Assembly (NCBI GenBank): GCA_002049455.2
Contig: KV919267.1
Span: 1 to 36,560, forward strand
Length of the DNA: 36,560 nucleotides
Direction: 5' to 3'
From: Porphyra umbilicalis
Lineage: Eukaryota > Rhodophyta > Bangiophyceae > Bangiales > Bangiaceae
Position numbers and translations under genes: made by a program. The notes under the pieces were generated by a model. It did no database searches and was not told the origin of the DNA. It saw only the letters and a list, made by a program, of their open reading frames with translations. Positions 20,475-28,716 of the stretch are shown here, in pieces; the first letter of the stretch is position 1, and each line of letters starts with the position of its first letter.

Positions 20475-22110
20475 GCGCCGCGTGGTCGCCGGCGAGGCTG
20501 ACGAGACCCAGCCGACCAGCGTCCGTCGCCCCAGACGGCCGCGTCGACCGGGTGGGCGTGACGACACGCAGGGGTCGGCGAGGAGGACGAGGTGGCAGCG
20601 ACGGCGCCGCCAGCAGGAAGCAGATGAGGAGGCGGGGGGGGTCAGCGCGGGGCGGGATCCAGGGGAGGGCGGGGGCGGAACCACCCCGCTGCGCAGCGTG
20701 CGCCGCCAACCTGCAGCGGGGGGATGCGCGTCGCCGGCCACCACCCGCTCCCCGCGCAACACACTTTGCCGTCAAGGCTGACCACCGCTACGGCTGTAGC
20801 CACCGCCTGCCTCTTGGTTAGGGGGGAGTAGGCCACCCCCCCGCCTCACGCTGGCGGCCATATGCATTATTAGTCGCAGACGCGGCCGCCGAGGGTGAAT
20901 CGACGCGGGGCGGGGGAGGGGTGCCCGGCCCGGCCGAGGCGCCCCCCATACAAGCCGGACGCGCCGGCTTGTCGACCGCCGTTTGGACTGGCACGCGGCG
21001 CGCAGTCGCCCAGTGTCGGTCCGTGGCGGCGGCCGGCGTCTCCCCCCGTGGGGCGGGAGGGCGCGCCGCCGCCAGCAGCCGCGACACGGCAGCCTGTCAG
21101 CGCGGTGGCGTCTCGGTTCCGTGGGGGGGCGGCGGGGCGAATTGGCCCCCGCCCGGCGTCTGCACGCGGCCGTCGGCCGCCGCGGCGACTGGCGGTTGGG
21201 GATCCCCGGCGCCGCCCGCGCCGCGCTCGAGCACAACGCGGGCGGCGGCCAGGACCGTCGAGCATGATTTCTTGCGACGATGGAACCAACAAACCCATGG
21301 AATTTGTACGCATTGCCTGTATTTATCCACATACATTTACCAATGGGGTGCGACGGTCCCGATTCCTTCCATGTGCCGCGACGTCCACAGAAGGATATCG
21401 CACGTGCGGGGCCATGCCATATTGGACCCGTGCTGGAACCCCCTCGATGGAACCAGAATGGATTCTTGCCTCAGACCCCCCGAGATCGTCTTGGCCACGT
21501 GCAGATCCAAGATATTTCCTAGTGCCAGGGGCCCCGTGGACCACTCAGGCGCTCCCAATGGAACCGTCGTCGCCCCCTTCCCGTTCGAGCGCGCGCTGGA
21601 GCGTCGTGCAGGCGCAGCGTCGGCCGACGGCTTTGGATCCACGGCCCGACACGCACGTGCGATTCGTCGGGACCGGCGTCGGACCACGCGCGCCGTGCCG
21701 TCCAAATGGGCCCCCGGCCGCTGCCGCCGGTGGGCCTACCATGGGGGGGCGCCGACGGCCCGCCGCGCTGACCGCGCCGCCGACGGCGCGCAGGGGCGCG
21801 GCGGCGCGGCAGCCTGCCAGACGCATCCCCCACGGCGGGGACTTCGCCGCCGCCCTGTGCGGCGTCGCGCGTCGGTGCGACTGTCTTGCCCCCCGCGCCG
21901 CTGCTCGCCCACACCCCGCGTCTGCCAAGCGTTGCGTCGGTGCGCTTGCGTTGCCGCATCCCGTCCTCTTGGCTCTGTCCACCCGCGCGTAGCGACCGTT
22001 GCGTCGCCGCGCTCGTGTCACCGCATCCCCTCCGCCTCGGCTTCTTCTCGCTCCTCCCCACCCCCCCCCCCCCCCACCCTCCCCCCACCCCGTCTCCCCC
22101 CAAATCCTCC
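20475..22110. other. Divergent intergenic region
   Basis: This is the shared upstream region of the minus-strand PDXDC1-like gene and the plus-strand Ala/Pro-rich gene. GC-rich flanks enclose a lower-GC island (about 21265-21535) that carries dispersed copies of GATGGAACC or close variants (about 21279, 21447, 21558). Long frames on both strands overlap in every register and none has a recognisable domain. Just before 22111 lies a pyrimidine tract with C runs of up to 15, plausible as the 5' leader of the downstream gene. No clear TATA box is seen. Confidence 0.4.
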
Positions 22111-23489
22111 ATGATGACCCCACTGCGCATGGCCACCACGGACGTGTGTGGGTTGCCGGCCGCCGCCGAGTGGGAGGCGGTGCGCCCCCCCCCCCCCATG
22201 CCGACGGCGACGCGTCGGGGGGCAGCGTGGAGTGGGACGTGCCCGCCACTGTCGACGGCGGCGCGTCGTGGCCGTCGCCGAGCGCGTCCGAGTTGGAACT
22301 CCTCGCCGCCTACCCGTCGACGGCGGCGGCCGCCGACGCCTCGGCGGCGACGGCGGCGACGCCGGCAACGACGCCGGCCAACTCGGACGACCTGTGGGCG
22401 GCGTTTATGGCGGCACCACCCGAGGAGGCGGCGGCCGCCGCCACGGTGGCGGCGGCAGAGGTGGCCGCGCGCGCCCTCTTGGCCGCCCCCGCCGCCGAGG
22501 CGCCGTCGACGGCGGCGGCGGTGCCCCCACCCCCCGTAGCCGTTGCGCCGCCGCACCCCGTGGTGATACCCACGCCGACGGGTGGCGGGGCCCCGCCGGG
22601 GGTGGGCGCGCCGGCAGCTGCGGCGGGCGTGTCCCGCCCGGCGGCAGACGTTGTCGCCCCACCCCCGCCGACGGCGGGCAGTCCGCGTGGCGGCGCGGTG
22701 CGCCTAGCGCCACCGCCGGCAGACGCGCGGCCGCCCCCCGCCGCCGTCGCTGCCGCCGCCGTCACGGGCGGCGCCGACGCCCTCCCCGGCATCCCGCCCG
22801 CCGCCGAGTGGGCGGGTGCCACCCCCCCCTCCATGGCGACGGCCGTGCCGGTGTGGACGCGTCCCCCCCTCCCGCCGGTGGCGTCCCCCCCCCTCCCCCC
22901 CTTGGCGTCGGCGTGCCTGCCGCGGCACGCGTCCCACTGCCGGCGGTGCCCGCCGCTACCATCCGCCGGGCGGTCGCCCTCGTGGCGGCGGCGGGCTTGC
23001 GCCGCGCGCGGGCGACCGCCGCAGCCGCTGCCGCTGTAGCTGCCGCCGCGCCGCCGCCGCCGCCGCCGCCTCGAGGCGGCGGCGCCTTTCTGCTGCCGCC
23101 CCCGCCCGCCGTTGGCGCCGCGGGTGGGGGGGCGGTGGGGGTGCCACCGCCGCCACCGCCGCCGCCGACGGTGCGGCGGCTGACGGGTGCGGCACCGCCG
23201 CCCCGCCCGCCACCGTCCGGGTGCGGTGCCGCGGCGGCCGTGACCGCGCCCCCGTGCATGTCGGTGCTCGGCGCGGCGGTTGCCGCCGCCCCGCCGTCGC
23301 GGGTCGCCGTGTCGCCGCTCGCGTCGGGTGTTTGGGTGCACCCGACGGCGCCGTCGGCGTCGCCGCCATGGGGCGACGGGCTCGCGCGGTGGCGGCGGAC
23401 GTCGGCCGCCTCCTCCCCGTCCCTCATCACGTCGGATGGGGGGGTGAGCGCCGCGTCGGCGCGGCTGGCGGCGGCGGTGGGGGCGGCGT

Positions 23490-23524
<35 letters not shown>

Positions 23525-23883
23525 GTGGGGGGGGGAGGGGGGCGCCGTCCCCCGTGCCGCCGTCCCCCGGCACGCCGTTGGCAGAGGGGGCGGCGGCCGC
23601 CACCCCCGCCGCCTGGGCGGCCGGCTCGGACTTGGTCACCGCCGTGGAGGCGGCGACGCTGCGCGACGCGGCGCGGGCGGCGGCGCTGTGGCGGTTCCGC
23701 GTGCAAGCGTGCGCCCGCCGCGACGGGTCGCCGCCGGGGAGCCGCGGGGGCGCCCGCGGCGTCAGCGTCGGCCGCGTGTCGTCGCCGGCGGGCGGGCACG
23801 CCTCCCCGCCCGGCGGCGGCCGTGGGGGCATTGTCAAGCCGCCGCCGCGGCGGGTCGGCCGCGGCGGGTCAGTCAGGTGGTGA
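22111..23883 (+). CDS. Ala/Pro-rich hypothetical protein (frame-broken)
   Basis: No family is recognised. The start ATGATG at 22111 follows a long pyrimidine leader and gives MMTPLRMATTDVCGLPAAAE. The plausible protein then changes frame at three homopolymers: the 13-C run 22185-22197, the C runs at 22863-22901 and the 9-G run 23527-23535. Each change has the same sense, as if one base were missing each time. After the first break the sequence contains SPSASELELLAAYPS and NSDDLWAAFMAAPPEEAA; after the second, RRAVALVAAAGLRRARATAA and HPTAPSASPPWGDGLARW; after the third, a helix TAVEAATLRDAARAAALWRF and a basic Gly-rich end with TGA at 23881-23883. The total is about 590 residues, mostly disordered Ala/Pro/Gly with several short helices. 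A regulatory or scaffold protein is possible. The consistent one-base sense of the breaks argues for assembly deletions rather than a decayed gene. Confidence 0.5.
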
Positions 23884-25614
23884 CGGGTGGCGGCGGGGCG
23901 GTGGGGTTTCTGTTTCCTATTTTCTTGTGTTTGTGGGTTGTGCCGCGTCGCGCCGTGCGGGAGGGGGTTGCACCGCACGGTCTCGGCCCGTTTTCCTTGT
24001 CTTTGGTCCATAGGAATACGGCAACGTGTACGGTCCTCGTCGGCGCAGGGCGCTTTGGTCCGAGGCGGCGGCACGTGGCGCCCGGGGGGGCACACCCCGC
24101 GCCGTCCCAAGGCGCGGCGCCCCTCACGGTCTGGTGTGGAGTTGGATGGCACCCTGACCGGGGCGGGGGTGGGAAGCGGACGGAAACAAACCGCTCACAG
24201 GGATACAGGCGGTTGTGGCCACGGCGGTGCTGTCCCGCGCGGTCATTGCCTCGCGCGCGTCGGCGGCGCGCGCGCGTCGGCGCCGCCCCGCGCCAGTGTC
24301 CATTCTGCTGCTCCCGAGGCTCAAATGAGCCTGAGAGGCTCAAATGAGGCGGTCAGTAGAAAGGACACTGAGGACGATTCACAGTTTCCCCAGATCTGTG
24401 TGCTCGCCTATATTTGTGTGAACCGCGTTTCCAGGCCCTGGAGGGAGGGTTGAGAGGGGATAATTATAGTCGGATTATTAGCGAAGCTTCTAGTAGGGAT
24501 CCATTCGCGTTCTCAACACTCAGGCAGCCACGTTGCATAAAATTGATGGCCCTGGTCTGTTTGATGGTCACCCTCTAGGCCATGTGATTGGATGATCCCA
24601 TCTGTACGCCCAATCACGCGTATCCACGTTTCAGCATTCGATGGCCTACGATCGCTCTGGTCCAGAAGGATTACACACGCAAGCGATTACAGATTCCGCC
24701 CAAAGCGTTTACAGATGCCTTCGGGGAACCCCCACTGTACAGTATACACTCCACACCAAGGCCCAGAAATGGTCAGCAGCGCGCCTGCACTGCCTCTCCG
24801 CTCTCTTCCGTCATTTCGCCATCTTGTCATCTGGCCCCTCCGTCGGGCCTTTCACACCACCACTCCATCGTCGTCACCGCACCGCCATGCTCTCTCTTCG
24901 ACGAGCGCGCCGCATCCGCTCCTTCTTTGGGCCCGCGCTCCGCATCCGCCCCTTTTTTGGCCCCCCCCCCTCCCCCTTTCTTTGCGCCCTTGCGCCGCAT
25001 CTGGTCGCTACGATGCGTGCCGGTAAATTGATCAGATCTTTTCGGCACGCAACAGTTGGAGTGTTGGAATTTGGAGAGAACGGCCGTAGAAGGTCATTTC
25101 GACAGCAAGACCGACACTTTAACTCGGTGAGCGACACTTTAACCCAGTGACCGACACTTTAACCCATGGTACCGAGCTTAAAGCGGACTGCAGACCGCTT
25201 TGAAGGTGTATTTAAGACTCGACGGGCGGCTGCTGCTCAATTGACACGACTCGACGCAGCTACCGATCCGACGGCAGCGACATTCAGAAACGGGAAGCCC
25301 AACAGCCCGGCGGGAATTTGATCCTCGTTGTCCAGGTCACAGGCTTTTTGTCTGTGTCGGGTGCTGCGCATCGTCTTGCTTGGCGGATGGTTGCGGTGTG
25401 TTGGTCTGTCCCCTCGGCGCGCGCGGCGGGCAGCCTGGCTGTGCGTTCACGCCGACCCCCGCTCGACCCCCTTGACGCGTGCGCCCGGTCGAGGGGCGGT
25501 TTTCTGGGCGCCCGCCCCCGGGCTGTGGACCCCCTTGGCGCGTGCGCCCAACCCCCCCCCCCCCCCACTCCTCTCTACACCTCTTGTCCTCCACCCCCGT
25601 CGTCACCGCACGGC
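23884..25614. other. Intergenic region with minor repeats
   Basis: The first 150 bases are T/G-rich and probably the 3' UTR of the preceding gene. At 24316-24348 the 14-mer GAGGCTCAAATGAG occurs twice, the first copy also forming a 6-bp hairpin with the bases that follow it. The segment 24450-25300 is AT-richer and holds a 20-bp tandem repeat. Overlapping frames at 24588-25150 have no bias toward G/C third positions and no domain; I do not call them. Confidence 0.4.
25109..25168. repeat. Tandem repeat, three 20-bp units
   Basis: Three consecutive 20-base units built on GA-CCGACACTTTAAC-CCGGT, each with a few substitutions: the first reads GACCGACACTTTAACTCGGT. The role is unknown; it could be a transcription-factor site cluster or a small minisatellite. 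Confidence 0.8.
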
Positions 25615-26130
25615 ATGGAGGCCCGGCGTCTGGCGGCGCATGTCGTTCGCTTCCCTGGCCGGCCTGCAGCGGCTGCTGCCGAAGCCGCGGACGCCTTCCT
25701 GGACTGTCTACACCGCGAGTACCCGCTGACGGCGTGCCATCCGCTGGCATCGGAGCGCACGCGGGTGGGGATGATGGACCATCTGATGGCAATGGACGTT
25801 GTCATTACCATGATCTTTGACCCTGACGAGCTGGGTAGGGAGCTTGCCCCCTTTTACGACGGCGTCTTGGACGCGGCCGGTATACGTTCGGCTGTAGGTA
25901 GCTGGGTGCTGCACGAGCAGATTCAGAGTGGGCACCGTGTTGGATGGGTGCCGCGCGCCGTTGGGCTGATGTACAGAACTGCGTGTGTGCCCCCATTCTG
26001 TCCGGGCTCTGGTCTGGTCTCTTCTCGTGTGCTCCTGTACGTCCACTCACCGCACCGTCGAGGCAGGCGGCAGGATGGAGGTGATGATAGATGCGCGACG
26101 ATACCAGGCCCTGTGTGTCACAGCACGTGA
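25615..26130 (+). CDS. Unrecognised gene, probable first exon(s)
   Basis: I do not recognise the family. From ATG 25615, behind a C-rich leader, the frame encodes a compact, non-repetitive sequence with globular character: FLDCLHREYPLTACHPLASE, TRVGMMDHLMAMDVVITMIF and DPDELGRELAPFYDGVLDAA. The third-position G/C preference holds to about 25880. Beyond that the frame stays open to 26130 but looks less coding. GT donor-like sites occur at 25880 and 25898, and a plausible further exon follows an AG at about 26062 (MEVMIDARRYQALCVTARDN) with a GTGAGG donor at 26141. The gene is thus probably spliced, with the true end unknown but before or near 26424. The limits given are those of the uninterrupted frame. 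It converges on the minus-strand exon ending at 26406. Confidence 0.5.
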   Translation: MEARRLAAHVVRFPGRPAAAAAEAADAFLDCLHREYPLTACHPLASERTRVGMMDHLMAMDVVITMIFDPDELGRELAPFYDGVLDAAGIRSAVGSWVLHEQIQSGHRVGWVPRAVGLMYRTACVPPFCPGSGLVSSRVLLYVHSPHRRGRRQDGGDDRCATIPGPVCHST

Positions 26131-26405
26131 CAATTCGAGGTGAGGAGACGACGTGTAGGCCGTACGCCCCGCTCCCCTTTTCCGTGCAGCACTTTGGTGT
26201 GCTTTTGCACGTCCTCTGGTGCCCGTGCACCCATGTGGACTGCCGCCGCCTTTGCTGCTAACAGTCCGTGGAACAGCACGTGGGCCCAGCTGACAAGCAG
26301 ACTCCGAGGGTATTCCACTCGATACAGATGGAAATGCGTGGCCACGAAGCGAAGCACGAAAGCCCTCCCGCTTATTTTCGGAGCGGCACTGACGCCACAA
26401 ACTCA

Positions 26406-26537
26406 TCAAGCGTCCCACGCATAGAGGGCTTTGGGGTAGAAGCACACGGCCTTGTGGTCCTCGAGGGGTACACCCAGCGCAGCCGGCACGGCGACGTAAC
26501 CAAGGCGCGTGGCCAGGGCCCCAAAGTCATAAACGAC
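26406..26537 (-). CDS. Unrecognised gene, probable last exon
   Basis: The minus strand reads 43 well-behaved codons, VVYDFGALATRLGYVAVPAA followed by LGVPLEDHKAVCFYPKALYA and WDA, then two consecutive TGA codons (26408-26403). The G/C third-position preference is clear. Upstream the frame continues to a GTG near 26606 but with no ATG before a stop; a CAG acceptor at 26540-26538 suggests that the exon starts at 26537 and that earlier exons lie to the right. The family is not recognised. The two genes converge and their 3' ends lie within a few dozen bases of each other. Confidence 0.4.
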   Translation of the reverse strand, partial: VVYDFGALATRLGYVAVPAALGVPLEDHKAVCFYPKALYAWDA

Positions 26538-26770
26538 CTGTTCCGTTGTCCTCGGTACCGAGGTTGGTACAGAGCACCGCGACACGTCTGATGCCCCGTC
26601 TTGCACGTGTCATCGCAGGTGCGTGCAGTCGCGGACTTGCGGCGGGCACTGCAGCTCCTTAGACACAGGCTGCAGCAGGCCGTGGTGGGTCTCGGCGTGA
26701 GGCGCGTCCGCCACCGAGCACCCGAATGTCGGTGTTTAGTCGTCCCTGAGACGCCCCGTCCTCTCAGATT

Positions 26771-26956
26771 CCTCATTGTCCTCATTGTCCTCATTGTCCT
26801 CATTGTCCTCATTGTCCTCATTTTCCTCATTGTCCTCGTTGTCTTCATTGTCCTCATTGTCCTCATTGTCGTCATTGGCCTCATTGTCCTCATTGGCCCT
26901 TTTCTTCATTTTCCTCATTGTCCTTTTAGTTCAGTATCCCAATTGTCCTCATTGTC
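26771..26956. repeat. 9-bp minisatellite (TCATTGTCC)n
   Basis: About 20 units of TCATTGTCC, perfect at first (26773-26820) and increasingly varied afterwards. Because the unit is 9 bp every frame repeats three residues: Asp-Asn-Glu on the minus strand (26918-26736, ending in TGA) and Leu-Ile-Val on the plus strand. It could lie in an untranslated region of the minus-strand gene. Confidence 0.92.
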
Positions 26957-27519
26957 TGTTTTGTCAGGCTGTGCAGGCGACATCGACCGCCGCCACGGCA
27001 AAGCGCAAGGCAAGGGTCGGTCGTTGTGCTGCGGCCCGCGCCCGTAGGGGGGAGGGGGGGGTGTCGGGTCGTCCGGCTCGCGCGGCGGCGCAGCGCACGT
27101 CGGCCAAGGCCCGCTCCCCTCCCCCTCCTGTCGCGGTTGCCGGGGGTGCGCGCAGCGGCGTGGCGCACTTTCGCTGCCGCCCCAGCGCACCCTCCTGCTG
27201 TGGCGCTGGGCAGCACTGGCGGCCGCACCGCGGCGCGGCTGCCGTTGAGTGGTTGTGGGGGGGGCGCCGACACTCTTCTCCCCCGCCGCCGCTGCGGCCA
27301 ACAGGGCGCCGACAGCCCCAAGCGGCAGTACGTCATGGGGTGCCAGAAGGAAAAACTGGGAGTGGTAGGGGGGAGGGTCAAGGAGGGACTTTTAAGCGGA
27401 CGGGGCATGGGGCGACATAGTGTGGGGGTGCGAGGAGGGGGGAGGGCGGGGAGGGCGACCTGGACCGACCCTGGCACTGTCGTCTCAAATTTATTTCAAA
27501 CAGCGAGATTAAAACCTAG
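26957..27519. other. GC-rich spacer, no gene supported
   Basis: GC-rich sequence with overlapping open frames on both strands and no consistent coding signal. Confidence 0.35.
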
Positions 27520-27904
27520 AATGGGGCTTACTGCGGTAACAGAAGCCGCTGCGGCTTAGAGGGAAAAAAACACGCTCGTGACCATGGGGTCACGAGTTCA
27601 AATCAGCAGTGCAAAAGCCATTGGCTTGTAAATTGGTGCACCTCCCGGGGTGAGCAACACCTCCCAACTCCAAGGACCACGGACGCTAAGGTTAAGACAT
27701 ACTAAGGAAATGGCTTGTTATTCGCAATGAATGCTCCCTTGCCTACGGGCACTGCCAGAATTTCCGGATTGGGTTCTCCAGGCTTTGCCTGGCTAGGCGT
27801 TAGCTCCTTAGTTCTAAACTCGCAGCGCCGTAGTAGTTCGTGGTTTATCCCTGAATGAAATTCAGGTGGAGTTGGGTCGCACTTCCGGAGGACAACGTCC
27901 TCCG
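27520..27904 (+). other. Hairpin-rich segment with tRNA-like B box
   Basis: A lower-GC patch dense in short perfect hairpins: AAGCCG/CGGCTT (about 27543), CTCGTGACC/GGTCACGAG with loop ATGG (27573-27594), CCAGGC/GCCTGG (about 27779), CTGAAT/ATTCAG (about 27851) and CGGAGGAC/GTCCTCCG (27886-27904). The right arm of the second runs into GGTCACGAGTTCAAATC, close to the T-arm and B box of a tRNA, but no complete cloverleaf can be built and the next bases do not close a T stem. A tRNA-derived SINE fragment or another structured RNA is possible. Confidence 0.35.
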
Positions 27905-28134
27905 CTGTCTTTTTCTTTTCTTTCAACATATCCCGCCCCCCCCCCCCGCCTCGGTTGCGGGCTGCACCAAGACGGCTGTGCGCGACAGGGGAGACTTTGT
28001 GGCGACAGGTGGAGAGGGTGCCGACGCGGCGTCGCCCCCTCCCGCCGCCGCCCACATGTTGGCGGTGGCGGCCAGCGCGGCGATTCTCCGCGGCGTGGCG
28101 GCCGGCAGCGGCGACGACTGTGGCCGTGCGCACG

Positions 28135-28716
28135 ATGACGGGCGGGGCTGGCTTGCCCGTCGCCGCCGCCGCCGTCGCCGCCTATTGGGCGACTACCCGG
28201 GGTCGGGGACTGCGTGGGGCGGTGTGGCGCGCTGCGCCGGCCGTCGCGACCCCGTCGGCCGCGTCGGCCGCCGCAGCCGCTGCGCTCGCCGCCGCCGCAG
28301 CCGCCGCCGCAGCCGCCGCCGCCTCCGCCGCAGCCGCCGCAGCCGCCGCAGCCGCCGCCGCAGCCGCCGCCGCCGCCGCAGCCGCCGCAGCCGCCGCCGC
28401 AGCCGCCGCCGCCGCACAGCGTGGGCAGTTCGGCGGTGGCCGGAGGGAGGACGCCACAGCGTCCCCCCCACGGCGATCGCGCCGCGCCGCGGGCGCCTGC
28501 CGGTGGCCGCGCGGCAGCACTCCGGTTGGCGCCCGTGACGGCCGTGGCCGCGGTGGCGGCGGCAGCGGTCAAAGCTCCGCCTGGCGGCAGTGGAGGCAGC
28601 ACGCTCGCTCGCCCGAGCAGAGGTCACCTGCCGCCGAGAGCACCGGCCAGAAGTCACCCCGCGCCGCGACCACCGGCGGTCGCCGCGGTGTGGCGGCACC
28701 GGCAGACGCACCATAA
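28135..28716 (+). CDS. Possible Ala-rich low-complexity protein
   Basis: From ATG 28135 a plus-strand frame reads MTGGAGLPVAAAAVAAYWAT and then poly-Ala across a GCC/GCA repeat, ending at TAA 28714-28716 at the edge of the satellite array. In another frame the repeat reads as Pro/Gln (PPQPPPQPPPPP) and is followed by more protein-like sequence (APVTAVAAVAAAAVKAPPGG). The correct frame cannot be chosen. It may be another gene broken by sequence error, or no gene. Confidence 0.25.
   Translation: MTGGAGLPVAAAAVAAYWATTRGRGLRGAVWRAAPAVATPSAASAAAAAALAAAAAAAAAAAASAAAAAAAAAAAAAAAAAAAAAAAAAAAAAAQRGQFGGGRREDATASPPRRSRRAAGACRWPRGSTPVGARDGRGRGGGGSGQSSAWRQWRQHARSPEQRSPAAESTGQKSPRAATTGGRRGVAAPADAP
28286..28417. 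repeat. GCC/GCA trinucleotide repeat
   Basis: About 44 triplets of GCC with regularly interspersed GCA, encoding poly-Ala, Pro/Gln or Arg/Ser depending on frame. Confidence 0.92.

Noticed and set aside
27573..27640. A second tRNA gene
   Set aside because: Only a B-box-like arm is present; the acceptor, D and T stems cannot be formed.
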